Under the pieces are notes generated by a model that was given only the letters and a program-made list of their open reading frames with translations, had not been told where the DNA came from and did no database searches. Source: Cervus elaphus (lineage: Eukaryota; Chordata; Mammalia; Artiodactyla; Cervidae). Taken from it: a DNA stretch of 64,000 bases. Shown one piece after another: positions 62,401 through 63,126 of this stretch. The DNA is taken from contig NC_057843.1 in assembly GCF_910594005.1 (NCBI RefSeq), positions 30,415,001-30,479,000 on the forward strand. The letters are read 5' to 3'. Positions within the stretch are counted from its first letter, which is position 1. Each line of letters starts with the position of its first letter. A program made the translations under genes and the position numbers.

Positions 62401-62783
62401 CACCTTTAATTGCTTTTCTAACCTTTGAGTAAGAAGATGACGTTCAGAAGTTTTGGTCACATACCTTTCTGTTTGGATAAATTTCATGTTTCACATTTCC
62501 TGTGTTTCTGTTTTTGCTTCTGTAGGATCAGGGGGGGTTGGGCATTGCCATAAGTGAAGAAGATACACTCACTGGGGTCATCATAAAGAGTCTAACAGAG
62601 CACGGGGCAGCAGCCAAGGTGAGGCCTCCCCCTTCTTACAGTCAGAAAGTGGTGAGGAAGGGACTTCTGTCTGTAAAATCACTCAAAAGTTTCCATGTTT
62701 CCATCTAGGATGGACGGTTGAAAGTTGGAGATCAGATCTTGGCTGTAGATGATGAAGTTGTTGTTGGCTATCCTGTTGAAAAG
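2269..62783 (+). CDS. MPDZ: MPDZ (MUPP1), spliced coding region, internal part (21 exons)
   Basis: Multi-PDZ scaffold protein. The known family protein has an N-terminal L27 domain and 13 PDZ domains. It sits at tight junctions, in the apical polarity complex with Pals1, and at synapses, where its PDZ domains hold the C-termini of receptors, claudins and adhesion proteins. The 21 exons here join to 993 codons without a stop, frameshift or phase clash. They encode PDZ4 to the middle of PDZ9. The linkers match my memory of mammalian MUPP1 (for example P-H-V-D-L-G-E-F after PDZ4) better than the paralogue PATJ, although PDZ8 is close in both. Both ends of the gene are outside the window. Start and stop codons are therefore not visible, and the borders given are the first and last exon edges. 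Confidence 0.96.
2416..3258 (+). other. MPDZ: MPDZ intron between the PDZ4 halves
   Basis: 843 bp, GTAAGC to TTGCACAG. It holds a degenerate old L1 3' fragment at about 2640-2960. No other feature seen. Confidence 0.85.
2640..2960 (-). repeat. Old L1 3'-end fragment (antisense, tentative)
   Basis: The sequence resembles the reverse complement of ancient mammalian L1 3' ends: a 'tctgtcccaacccttcat' segment, a 'cttccagatattttt' segment and a 'tgaagtttttcatttaatgg' segment, in the usual order. Strongly diverged. Confidence 0.45.
3259..3423 (+). CDS. MPDZ: MPDZ exon 2 of window: second part of PDZ4 and linker
   Basis: 165 nt, 55 codons, phase 0 to 0. The acceptor TTGCACAG ends at 3258 and the donor GTGTCA begins at 3424. 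It opens V-N-G-I-T-L-L-G. The alpha-B helix begins at H-Q-D-V-V; His at alpha-B1 is the family hallmark for binding Ser/Thr at ligand position -2 (class I). The last strand reads V-E-V-T-M-V-C-C-R-R. About 22 linker codons follow, ending L-T-E-K. The open frame continues into the intron, but the next exon resumes with the expected P-H-V-D-L, which supports the donor at 3424 although GTGTCA is a weak match to U1. Confidence 0.94.
3424..4805 (+). other. MPDZ: MPDZ intron
   Basis: 1382 bp between the PDZ4 and PDZ5 exons. It contains a sense MIR at about 3546-3690. A second very diverged MIR/L2-like piece may lie near 4140-4330 but cannot be supported. The rest shows nothing recognisable. Confidence 0.85.
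3546..3690 (+). repeat. MIR SINE (sense)
   Basis: Clear MIR core: 'actttggagtcagacagacc', 'ggtttgaatcaggcttgacc' and 'ctgtgaccatgggcaagtca' in consensus order, followed by a 'cttgaggtaaaatg' segment. Confidence 0.8.
4806..4991 (+). CDS. MPDZ: MPDZ exon 3 of window: linker and first strands of PDZ5
   Basis: 186 nt, 62 codons, phase 0 to 0. Acceptor TTTATCCAG, donor GTAAAT at 4992. It begins P-H-V-D-L-G-E-F, followed by an acidic linker (S-S-E-T-E-D-P-V). PDZ5 starts near I-E-L-E-K-G. Its carboxylate loop is the textbook G-L-G-F, local residues about 156-159. The exon stops after S-I-L-D-Y-Q, inside the beta-B to beta-C region. Other PDZ domains in this window are not interrupted here. No methionine opens the exon, as expected for an internal exon. 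Confidence 0.95.
4992..6130 (+). other. MPDZ: MPDZ intron inside PDZ5
   Basis: 1139 bp, GTAAAT to CCTGTCAG. I see no repeat, RNA or exon. An open stretch at 5794-6141 has no protein-like composition and crosses the acceptor out of frame. Confidence 0.85.
6131..6340 (+). CDS. MPDZ: MPDZ exon 4 of window: main part of PDZ5
   Basis: 210 nt, 70 codons, phase 0 to 0. Acceptor CGTCCTGTCAG, donor GTAAGA at 6341. It encodes D-P-I-D-P-A-S-T-V then I-R-S-L-V-P-G-G-I-A and G-D-R-L-M-F-V-N. The domain is not split before the V-N motif, unlike PDZ4, PDZ7 and PDZ8. The alpha-B helix aligns as S-L-E-E-A-V-Q-A-L, which puts Leu where class I domains have His. Ligand choice therefore probably differs from PDZ4. 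The last strand is T-V-R-I-G-V-A. Confidence 0.95.
6496..6718 (+). repeat. Bov-tA SINE (sense, near full length)
   Basis: Typical ruminant tRNA-Glu-derived SINE: 'gcttccctggtggctcag' head, internal Pol III B-box-like 'gggttcgatccc', 'ccactccagtattcttgcc' body and 'acacgactgagtgact' tail. It is a retroposon copy, not a tRNA gene. Confidence 0.95.
8041..8171. repeat. Local tandem duplication, copy 1
   Basis: A 131-bp unit beginning 'tcaggagtgc' and ending 'ctttaaaataa'. It is immediately followed by a similar 138-bp unit at 8172. Shared blocks include 'agagttg.tggtg', 'gagagtt.actaac' and 'attctttaaa'. It does not resemble any retroposon I know. Confidence 0.85.
8172..8309. repeat. Local tandem duplication, copy 2
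   Basis: Second copy of the unit at 8041-8171, beginning 'tcaggagtgcagtgtaagt'. It has scattered substitutions and a few inserted bases (an extra 'gatggt' near 8215), so the duplication is not recent. Confidence 0.85.
8711..8791 (+). promoter_or_regulatory. Extended pyrimidine tract upstream of exon 5
   Basis: About 80 nt are almost only C and T, with C-runs and repeated CTCCCT/TTCTC blocks. The tract ends about 40 nt before the exon-5 acceptor AG at 8832-8833. Such tracts bind U2AF and PTB-type proteins and often flank regulated exons. The regulatory role here is inference. Confidence 0.5.
8834..8950 (+). CDS. MPDZ: MPDZ exon 5 of window: linker after PDZ5
   Basis: 117 nt, 39 codons, phase 0 to 0. 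Acceptor CTCCCTGCAG; the donor GTTAGT begins at 8951 and has T at +3. It encodes L-S-P-E-E-G-Y-V-S-A-K-E-D, then Y-P-P-H-S-C and the acidic stretch E-E-E-G-L-A-D. There is no folded domain; it is a flexible linker with possible phosphorylation sites. Because the exon is a multiple of three, skipping it would keep the frame. Confidence 0.93.
8951..10331 (+). other. MPDZ: MPDZ intron
   Basis: 1381 bp, GTTAGT to TTTATTCCTAG. There is no repeat I can name with confidence. A short 12-bp direct repeat, 'gtccttaaatag' twice, lies near 10220-10245. Confidence 0.8.
10332..10499 (+). CDS. MPDZ: MPDZ exon 6 of window: Ser-rich linker
   Basis: 168 nt, 56 codons, phase 0 to 0. Acceptor TTCCTAG, donor GTACAA at 10500. 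It begins V-N-A-N-D-A-D-L and carries S-I-Y-S-T-Q-A-S-I-L, S-L-H-G-S and L-P-S-S-P-P-K. It is rich in Ser, Asp and Pro and likely disordered. The GTG at 10332 is an internal valine codon. Human MPDZ has G-T-N-D where this has N-A-N-D (from memory), so this linker evolves faster than the PDZ domains. Confidence 0.94.
11200..11395 (-). repeat. Old L1 ORF2-end fragment (antisense, tentative)
   Basis: Reads like reverse-complement L1 ORF2: 'gtgtgagatgatatatcact', 'ggtcattttataatggagtt', then 'tgtctttctattgatttctt'. Strongly diverged; borders approximate. Confidence 0.5.
15838..16150 (+). repeat. BovB (RTE) LINE 3' fragment (sense)
   Basis: Contains the BovB 3' coding end: 'ccagtcaatcctaaaggaaa', 'aactccaatactttggcc', 'ggcaggaggagaaggggacg' and 'gatggcatcaccaactcgat', with the 'gcaaagagactcgactgag' tail. 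It is a 5'-truncated non-LTR retroposon copy and not an active gene. Confidence 0.93.
16794..17078 (+). CDS. MPDZ: MPDZ exon 7 of window: large linker exon
   Basis: 285 nt, 95 codons, the longest exon here, phase 0 to 0. Acceptor AATCATCAG, donor GTGACA at 17079. It begins D-I-T-E-N-S-S-D-S. A short helical-looking segment follows (M-S-L-E-E-L-Y-A-Q-N-L-L-Q-R), then acidic and Ser-rich sequence with G-P-A-S-G-F, N-D-Y-T-P-A-D and S-P-V-L-T-D-S. It lies wholly between PDZ5 and PDZ6. No domain is recognised; the helical segment may be a binding motif, which is inference. Confidence 0.95.
17079..17331 (+). other. MPDZ: Short MPDZ intron (253 bp)
   Basis: GTGACA to TTTTCTAACAG. No repeat. The next exon contains a second in-frame AG 24 nt further on. 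Confidence 0.88.
17332..17455 (+). CDS. MPDZ: MPDZ exon 8 of window: linker and start of PDZ6
   Basis: 124 nt, phase 0 at the start and one base into a Gly codon at the end. Donor GTAAGT begins at 17456. It encodes G-S-K-F-L-I-P-Q, then G-S-L-A-S-A-A-E-C-V-M-L and PDZ6 strand A in S-F-E-R-T-I-A-I-A-K. I chose 17332 because the first eight residues align with G-S-E-Y-L-L-E-Q of the human protein as I remember it. An alternative acceptor, ATTCCACAG, would start the exon at 17356 and drop those eight residues in frame. Confidence 0.92.
19820..19975 (-). repeat. MIR SINE (antisense, diverged)
   Basis: Reverse-complement MIR core: 'tagatgagtaaactgcagac', 'gaggttaagtccgttgccc' and 'aagccacactgatgag', in the expected order. 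Confidence 0.65.
20757..20955 (+). repeat. Bov-tA SINE (sense)
   Basis: 'gggcttccctggtggctcag' head, 'gggtttgatccc' B-box-like element, 'ccactccagtattcttgcc' body and a 'gtcagacatgactg' tail. Slight 3' truncation. Confidence 0.95.
21150..21854 (-). repeat. BovB (RTE) LINE 3' part with reverse-transcriptase remnant (antisense)
   Basis: About 700 bp of BovB. Read on the minus strand it carries two open stretches. One (21562-21891) contains S-W-Q-I-D-G-E-T-L and F-L-G-S-K-I-T-A-D-G-D-C. The other (21160-21492) contains R-V-P-W-T-A-R-R-S-N-Q-S-I-L and L-D-G-I-T-N-S-M-D. These are typical of the C-terminal part of the BovB endonuclease-reverse transcriptase polyprotein. The copy is broken between the two frames and 5' truncated, so it is a dead non-LTR retroposon. 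Confidence 0.95.
22213..22297 (+). repeat. Bov-tA SINE fragment (sense, tRNA-like half only)
   Basis: 'ctctgtgatggctcatatgg', 'ctgtgatgcaggagaccc' and 'tgatccttgggttggcaata' match the tRNA-like 5' half. It breaks off at 'tcccctggag', where L1 sequence begins. Confidence 0.8.
22298..23092 (-). repeat. Artiodactyl L1 3' fragment (antisense)
   Basis: Reads as the reverse complement of an L1 3' end: 'ttggtttctgccttacaaca' near the element tail, 'gattccatatatatgcttta', 'tgcattgaacattggggtat' and 'tctccacatcctctccagct'. It includes an internal TG microsatellite at 22363-22394. Confidence 0.9.
22363..22394. repeat. (TG)n microsatellite
   Basis: Near-pure TG dinucleotide run, interrupted by one TA step, inside the antisense L1. 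Confidence 0.9.
23101..23293 (-). repeat. BovB 3' fragment (antisense)
   Basis: 'ggtggccaaaggattgaagc', 'gaattgactggcttgatctc' and 'caagggactctcaagagtct', ending at 'ttttttatggtcc'. It is flanked on both sides by antisense L1. Confidence 0.9.
23381..24535 (-). repeat. Artiodactyl L1 3' portion (antisense) next to the PDZ6 acceptor
   Basis: About 1.1 kb of reverse-complement L1. It contains 'caaaatggttcagttataag', 'ctttttatggctgagtacta', 'aggaatggattgctggatca', 'atctccacatccccttcagc' and 'gcatttctaaataattagca', then 'tgtctttttgtttatggttt'. The match fades around 24520-24540, roughly 30 nt before exon 9. Confidence 0.9.
23732..23853. repeat. Complex (TG/TA)n-(CA)n microsatellite
   Basis: About 120 bp of alternating pyrimidine-purine sequence moving from TGTA to TATATG to CACACA runs, inside the L1. 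It is likely length-variable and prone to Z-DNA. Confidence 0.9.
24567..24765 (+). CDS. MPDZ: MPDZ exon 9 of window: core of PDZ6
   Basis: 199 nt. It starts with GA, completing the Gly codon, and ends two bases into a Lys codon. Acceptor CTCCTTTTCCATAG; donor GTAAGT at 24766. It encodes M-T-V-S-A-N-K, the carboxylate loop D-G-L-G-V-I-V, I-I-H-G-G-A-I-S-R-D-G-R and G-D-C-I-L-C-I-N-E-E. The alpha-B helix reads N-A-Q-A-R-A-L-L, giving Asn in place of the class I His. Whole PDZ core in one exon: no intron before the I-N-E motif. Confidence 0.96.
25000..25270. repeat. Degenerate DNA-transposon (Tigger/MER-like) fragment
   Basis: Begins with the recognisable 'ttgacccttgaacaacaca' terminus, followed by 'gcagttggctctctgtggg' and 'tacagagggtcagctgtac' segments. 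This resembles mammalian pogo/Tigger-type nonautonomous elements. The exact family is not certain. Confidence 0.6.
26938..26970. repeat. CA-rich microsatellite
   Basis: Imperfect CA run 'catacacacacacacgctca' with further ACACCCACA steps. Confidence 0.75.
29935..30005 (+). repeat. MIR 3' tail (tentative)
   Basis: 'gctcagtgccttccacatta' then 'aggcgttcagcc...cacttgttga' resembles the MIR segment 'cagtgcctggcacatagtagg...aataaatgttga'. Short and diverged. Confidence 0.45.
30635..30739 (+). CDS. MPDZ: MPDZ exon 10 of window: end of PDZ6 and linker
   Basis: 105 nt. Starts with one base completing Lys and ends two bases into Arg. Acceptor CTTGTTCCAG, donor GTAAGT at 30740. It encodes I-T-Y-V-P-A-E-Y (last strand of PDZ6), then L-E-E-F-K-I-S-L-G-Q-Q-S-G and M-A-L-D-I-F-A-S-Y-T-G-R. 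The same reading is open upstream, but only from 30635 does it match the expected MPDZ order. The phases at both ends require this placement. Confidence 0.95.
30889..31100 (+). repeat. Bov-tA SINE (sense)
   Basis: 'ggcttccctagtggctccgt' head, 'caagttcgatccctgggttg' B-box region, and a 'ggcaacagtccatggggtca' and 'ttagcaaccacacagg' tail. Confidence 0.94.
31385..31428 (-). repeat. Very short L1 3' tail (antisense)
   Basis: Poly-T followed by 'agttggaggctaattacttt', the end of the artiodactyl L1 3' UTR in reverse complement. Heavily 5' truncated insertion. Confidence 0.75.
31570..31749. repeat. Dispersed direct duplication, copy 1
   Basis: 180 bp starting at the T-rich 'tttttcctccctcaggaaag' and ending 'ttaagcatgc'. 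It closely matches 32376-32555: shared blocks include 'aaactagattttgatg.tgct', 'gagagaaataatgtcaaatt' and 'acattttcagct.tgggcct'. Not an identified retroposon. Confidence 0.88.
32376..32555. repeat. Dispersed direct duplication, copy 2
   Basis: Second copy of 31570-31749, same orientation, about 800 bp downstream. It has scattered substitutions and ends at the same 'taagcatgc'. Confidence 0.88.
32702..32822 (+). repeat. MIR SINE (sense)
   Basis: 'agcacagagtttaagagctc' head, then 'aggttttagagtaaactggc', and 'ctgtgtgactttgtgccagt' in place of the consensus core. Confidence 0.7.
34497..34711 (-). repeat. Bov-tA SINE (antisense)
   Basis: Reverse complement of Bov-tA: 'gtgtctgactctttgtgacc', 'agaatactggagtgggttgc', 'gggatcgaacccaaatctcc' and 'ccacctgggaagttc'. 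Confidence 0.94.
34926..35018 (+). CDS. MPDZ: MPDZ exon 11 of window: acidic linker before PDZ7
   Basis: 93 nt. Starts with one base completing Arg and ends two bases into Arg. Acceptor CTCTTTACCAG, donor GTAAGG at 35019. It encodes D-I-P-E-L-P-E-R followed by the acidic block E-E-G-E-G-E-E-S-D, then A-Y-S-N-W-N-Q-P-R. No methionine-initiated frame opens it; it is found from phase and from the match to the linker that precedes PDZ7 in MPDZ. A frame one base off is also open here but encodes a basic, unrelated peptide. Confidence 0.94.
35085..35240 (+). repeat. MIR SINE (sense, diverged)
   Basis: 'actgtgactttgagcaagct' core and a 'ggatttggcacatagtaggg' 3' segment followed by 'actaaataaa', as in the MIR 3' end. 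Confidence 0.72.
36129..36253 (-). repeat. Bov-tA SINE fragment (antisense)
   Basis: 'tgtgctcagtcgcttggtcg', 'gccaggctcctctgtccatg' and 'aagaatactggagtaggttg'. The tRNA-like half is missing. Confidence 0.92.
36340..36800 (+). repeat. Artiodactyl L1 3' end (sense)
   Basis: 'caatggaatattattactca', 'gcagcatggatagacctaga', 'agtgggtaccaaaggggaga' and 'cagcccagg'-like 'tatagcccagggaattatgg', ending 'tgtcactatacttcactt' and 'aataaaac'. Preceded by a TATATACACACA microsatellite. Confidence 0.92.
37400..37800 (-). repeat. Old L1 3' end (antisense, diverged)
   Basis: 'tttccagcttgcttactctt' then 'tgtattccaaaggaaaattg', 'ttgtcaaattgctttttaag' and 'taccaatttttacttttatt' follow the order of ancient L1 3' sequence in reverse complement. 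Confidence 0.55.
38040..38235 (-). repeat. MIR SINE (antisense)
   Basis: 'tttaatcctcacagcagctc', 'ttccagctgaggaaaggaaa', 'gggtcactcagttgtcaagt' and 'ggaattgagcccagaaaatc' match reverse-complement MIR in order. Confidence 0.75.
38362..38477 (+). repeat. Bov-tA SINE 3' half (sense)
   Basis: 'tggcaacccactccagtact', 'ggtaggctacagtccatggg' and 'agacacgactgagcgacttc', then T-rich sequence. Lacks the tRNA-like head. Confidence 0.93.
39250..39905. other. Unassigned old intronic sequence (pyrimidine-rich then purine-rich)
   Basis: 39280-39640 is C/T-rich on the + strand. 39700-39860 is A/G-rich ('ggcagaggcagtagcaagcg', 'ggccccagggcgggagatga'). Both look like pieces of ancient interspersed repeats, but I cannot name the families. 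Open frames here are low-complexity and not gene-like. Confidence 0.4.
40280..41635 (-). repeat. Old L1 3' portion (antisense) running into the PDZ7 acceptor
   Basis: Long collinear reverse-complement L1: 'aagtggaatcatataggatt', 'cccaggagtggaattgccag', 'gttagtgatattgagcatct', 'ttttaggggttctatgtata', 'cctttggtgttatagccaag' and 'aaatcattgccaaacccaac'. The match continues through 'ttgtattttcttatgagact' to about 41630, only some 15 nt before exon 12. Interrupted by a SINE at 41060-41236. Confidence 0.92.
41060..41236 (-). repeat. CHR-type cetartiodactyl SINE (antisense), inserted in L1
   Basis: 'gggtcttcattgctgcgcgt', 'gtggcttctcttgttgcaga' and 'ggggcttcagtagtggcagc' are typical of CHR-1/CHR-2 SINEs in reverse complement. 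It lacks the tRNA-like end. L1 sequence resumes right after it. Confidence 0.85.
41647..41824 (+). CDS. MPDZ: MPDZ exon 12 of window: first part of PDZ7
   Basis: 178 nt. The first G completes an Arg codon, and the exon ends in phase 0. Acceptor TTTATTTTTTATAG, donor GTACCC at 41825. It encodes V-E-L-W-R-E-P-S, the carboxylate loop K-S-L-G-I-S-I-V-G-G, a long beta-B/beta-C loop (G-R-G-M-G-S-R-L-S-N-G-E), G-I-F-I-K-H-V-L, S-P-A-G-K-N-G-T-L and G-D-R-I-V-E. The split before V-D-G matches the intron positions in PDZ4 and PDZ8. The polypyrimidine tract seems to be partly L1 sequence. Confidence 0.96.
41825..44577 (+). other. MPDZ: MPDZ intron between the PDZ7 halves
   Basis: 2753 bp. A GT/CA-rich tract with 'gtatgtatgtgcatgtatgt' lies at about 42360-42415. 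A very old repeat resembling 'acaagtattcc...caggtgctataac' lies near 42490-42660, family uncertain. No other feature recognised. Confidence 0.82.
44578..44688 (+). CDS. MPDZ: MPDZ exon 13 of window: second part of PDZ7
   Basis: 111 nt, 37 codons, phase 0 to 0. Acceptor CCTTCCATTGCAG, donor GTAAGC at 44689. It encodes V-D-G-M-D-L-R-D, then the alpha-B helix H-E-Q-A-V-E-A-I with class I His at alpha-B1, and the last strand P-V-V-F-M-V-Q-S-I, ending N-R-P-R. Joining to the next exon gives R-P-R-K-S-P; skipping that exon gives R-P-R-V-P-S. Both are in frame. Confidence 0.96.
47070..47277 (+). repeat. Bov-tA SINE (sense), first of three
   Basis: 'tgggcttcccaggtggtgcc' head and a diverged tRNA-like part; body 'actcttgcctggagaatccc', tail 'ggatatgactgcagtgactt'. 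Confidence 0.94.
47278..47482 (+). repeat. Bov-tA SINE (sense), second of three, directly abutting the first
   Basis: 'acttccccagtagcttagtg' head starts where the previous copy ends. B-box-like 'gggttcgatccctggatta'; tail 'gttggatacaacttagca'. Confidence 0.94.
47600..47808 (+). repeat. Bov-tA SINE (sense), third of three
   Basis: 'tgggcttctgtggtggctca' head, 'gggttccatccctgggttgg' B-box region, 'agtattcttgcctggagagt' body and 'cagacacaacttagct' tail. Confidence 0.94.
49786..49884 (+). CDS. MPDZ: MPDZ exon 14 of window: probable 33-codon cassette exon between PDZ7 and PDZ8
   Basis: 99 nt, 33 codons, phase 0 to 0. Acceptor TATGTTTCCTTTTAG, donor GTTGGA at 49885 (poor U1 match). It encodes K-S-P-L-P-S-L, then P-K-Y-K-L-S-S-T-N-P-F-A, ending H-A-D-K. 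Compared with the human linker as I remember it (K-S-P-L-P-S-L-L-H-N-L-Y-P-K-Y), several residues differ. It is open in frame and joins cleanly to its neighbours. Its size, weak donor and faster change fit an alternatively spliced cassette, but inclusion cannot be proved from sequence. Confidence 0.85.
49885..52928 (+). other. MPDZ: MPDZ intron (3.0 kb)
   Basis: AT-rich, with no interspersed repeat that I recognise and no further open exon. It ends in the strong pyrimidine-rich acceptor CTTCTTGTTCCCACAG. Confidence 0.82.
52929..53091 (+). CDS. MPDZ: MPDZ exon 15 of window: Pro/Ser/acidic linker before PDZ8
   Basis: 163 nt, phase 0 at the start and one base into a Lys codon at the end. Donor GTAAGT at 53092. 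It encodes V-P-S-Q-S-E-S-E-S-E-K, a proline run C-H-S-P-P-P-P-P-P-V-L, then S-S-A-N-E-T-S-E-D-V-D-E-E-D-E-F-G-Y-S-W. The proline-rich stretch could bind SH3, WW or EVH1 domains (inference). No start codon is needed: open sequence upstream of the AG is intron. Confidence 0.95.
53092..54899 (+). other. MPDZ: MPDZ intron (1.8 kb)
   Basis: Begins with GTAAGT and about 30 nt later enters an antisense L1 tail (53122-53222). The rest is unique; an unsupported MIR-like piece may lie near 53660-53770. Confidence 0.85.
53122..53222 (-). repeat. L1 3' tail (antisense) just after exon 15
   Basis: Poly-T, 'tattagttggacgctgatta', 'gtcgtacattgatatgaatc' and 'agccatagatttacacgt' match the artiodactyl L1 3' UTR in reverse complement. 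Confidence 0.9.
54900..55096 (+). CDS. MPDZ: MPDZ exon 16 of window: first part of PDZ8
   Basis: 197 nt. The first two bases complete Lys; the exon ends in phase 0. Acceptor GTCTTATGCAG, donor GTAAGT at 55097. It encodes N-I-R-E-R-Y-G-N-L-T-G-E-L-H, PDZ8 start M-I-E-L-E-K-G, carboxylate loop S-G-L-G-L-S-L-A-G, F-I-V-G-I-D-P-N-G-A-A, and A-D-E-L-L-E. In place of the common G-D-E it has A-D-E, as in human MPDZ (from memory). The intron again falls just before I-N-G. Confidence 0.96.
55097..56609 (+). other. MPDZ: MPDZ intron between the PDZ8 halves
   Basis: 1513 bp. The main feature is an antisense Bov-tA at 56322-56535, ending about 75 bp before the acceptor. A poly-T run with diverged following sequence at 55580-55640 may be a retroposon end. 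Confidence 0.85.
56322..56535 (-). repeat. Bov-tA SINE (antisense)
   Basis: 'ttgttgttgtttagttgcca', 'taccaggctcctctgtccat', 'agaatactggagtgggttgc' and 'ccaccagggaagtcc' in reverse-complement order. Confidence 0.94.
56610..56701 (+). CDS. MPDZ: MPDZ exon 17 of window: second part of PDZ8
   Basis: 92 nt, phase 0 at the start, ending two bases into an Arg codon. Acceptor ATTTCTCATAG, donor GTGAGC at 56702. It encodes I-N-G-Q-I-L-Y-G-R-S, the alpha-B helix beginning H-Q-N-A-S-S-I-I (class I His), and the last strand S-K-V-K-I-I-F-I. Short, but fixed by matching phase and domain order on both sides. Confidence 0.96.
56702..56908 (+). other. MPDZ: Short MPDZ intron (207 bp)
   Basis: GTGAGC to TTTTTCCCTTTAG. 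Unique sequence, nothing else seen. Confidence 0.9.
56909..56999 (+). CDS. MPDZ: MPDZ exon 18 of window: end of PDZ8 and linker
   Basis: 91 nt. The first base completes Arg; the exon ends in phase 0. Donor GTTTGT at 57000 (T at +3). It encodes N-K-D-A-V-S-Q-M-A-V-C-P-G-H-P, then V-E-P-S-P-A-T-S-E-N-L-Q-N-K-E. This matches the linker that follows PDZ8 in MPDZ (A-V-N-Q-M-A-V-C-P-G in human, from memory). Confidence 0.94.
57000..59276 (+). other. MPDZ: MPDZ intron (2.3 kb)
   Basis: Contains a sense Bov-tA at 58997-59210, ending 66 bp before the acceptor. 57720-58380 has the look of an ancient interspersed repeat (purine-rich 'gaatgaagtagacgagatgt' and similar) that I cannot assign. Confidence 0.82.
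58997..59210 (+). repeat. Bov-tA SINE (sense)
   Basis: 'ggcttccctggtggctcagc' head, 'gggttcagtccctgcatcaa' B-box region, 'ccagtattcttacctagaaa' body and 'gggcacaacttagtgact' tail. Confidence 0.94.
59277..59357 (+). CDS. MPDZ: MPDZ exon 19 of window: linker into PDZ9
   Basis: 81 nt, 27 codons, phase 0 to 0. Acceptor CTTTCCCTCTGTCAG, donor GTAAAT at 59358. It encodes A-E-P-S-V-S-T-S-D-A-V-V-D-L-S-S-L, then N-V-Q-H-L-E-L-P-K, the first strand of PDZ9. It is too short to stand out as an open frame and was found from splice signals plus the match to the MPDZ linker. Confidence 0.94.
59415..59608 (+). repeat. MER5A-like hAT-Charlie DNA transposon
   Basis: 'gaccagcagcatcagggtca', 'gagagcttgttagaactgca', 'ggagcagctctggggtgtgc' and 'tgataaccattgtgctaa' follow a MER5A-type consensus. 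Short nonautonomous element. Confidence 0.7.
60118..60240 (-). repeat. L1 3' tail (antisense)
   Basis: Poly-T, 'attagttggaggctaattac', 'gtcatacattgacatgaatt' and 'tgtgtgttccccatcc', the artiodactyl L1 3' UTR in reverse complement. Confidence 0.93.
60242..60410 (+). repeat. MIR SINE (sense, diverged)
   Basis: 'tgatcttactttgcctccat', 'taaattggagatgatagtct', 'aaaggttaaatgagttgttt' and 'cataatgcctgatatgtggt' match the MIR 3' half in order. Confidence 0.65.
61130..61310 (-). repeat. MIR SINE (antisense, diverged)
   Basis: 'cttgatcctcacagcaagct', 'agaaaatagaggtttagaga' and 'tgttaactaatatatccaga' match the reverse-complement MIR order. Confidence 0.65.
62087..62283 (+). repeat. BovB / Bov-A 3' end (sense)
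   Basis: 'gaccctgatgctgggaaaga', 'ggcaggaggagaaggggacg', 'gatggcatcaccgactcgat' and 'gagtcagacacgactgag'. 5' truncated. Confidence 0.94.
62526..62618 (+). CDS. MPDZ: MPDZ exon 20 of window: first strands of PDZ9
   Basis: 93 nt, 31 codons, phase 0 to 0. Acceptor TTTTGCTTCTGTAG, donor GTGAGG at 62619. It encodes D-Q-G-G-L-G-I-A-I-S (carboxylate loop G-G-L-G-I), then E-E-D-T-L-T-G-V-I-I-K-S-L and E-H-G-A-A-A-K. PDZ9 of MPDZ has been reported to bind the junctional adhesion molecule JAM-A (literature, from memory). Confidence 0.95.
62619..62708 (+). other. MPDZ: Very short MPDZ intron (90 bp)
   Basis: GTGAGG to GTTTCCATCTAG, by far the shortest intron in the window and near the lower size limit for mammalian introns. 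Its removal joins A-A-A-K to D-G-R-L in frame. Confidence 0.93.
62709..62783 (+). CDS. MPDZ: MPDZ exon 21 of window: middle of PDZ9
   Basis: 75 nt, 25 codons, phase 0 to 0. Acceptor TCCATCTAG, donor GTACTT at 62784. It encodes D-G-R-L-K-V-G-D-Q-I-L-A-V, D-D-E-V-V-V-G and Y-P-V-E-K, ending at the start of the alpha-B helix. The rest of PDZ9 is in the next exon, beyond the window. If the helix starts at V-E-K as alignment suggests, alpha-B1 is Val, so this is not a class I pocket. Confidence 0.95.
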
Positions 62784-63126
62784 GTACTTATCTGAAAGAA
62801 AGCAAATGGTACTGTGAACTCATCCTTGGAAATGGCTAAGTGTGTATATGTGGGGGGCAGTCAGTCATGGGGATCAGAACTGTGTAGCTATATAAGATAT
62901 CTGCAAGGAAGAGAAGAAATTTGAAAAGTACTTAATTTCTATTTTCTGTTTTCTAATTAAGATGATGTTAATTGTTTTTTCTGTTACCTGATAAATTCAG
63001 TATTCAGTGGGTATTTTTGATAAATATCATTTCTGTTTTCCTATAGGAAAACTTGAAACTTCTAAACAAATGTCAACTTAGATTTAAAACCAAAGGAATA
63101 TTTTTAATGAATATTTGCTGCCATGT

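Larger units (their letters stand above)
59358..62525 (+). other. MPDZ: MPDZ intron (3.2 kb) inside PDZ9
   Basis: Holds a MER5A-like hAT element (59415), an antisense L1 tail (60118), two MIR copies (60242 and 61130) and a sense BovB 3' end (62087). Remaining sequence is unassigned. Confidence 0.86.
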
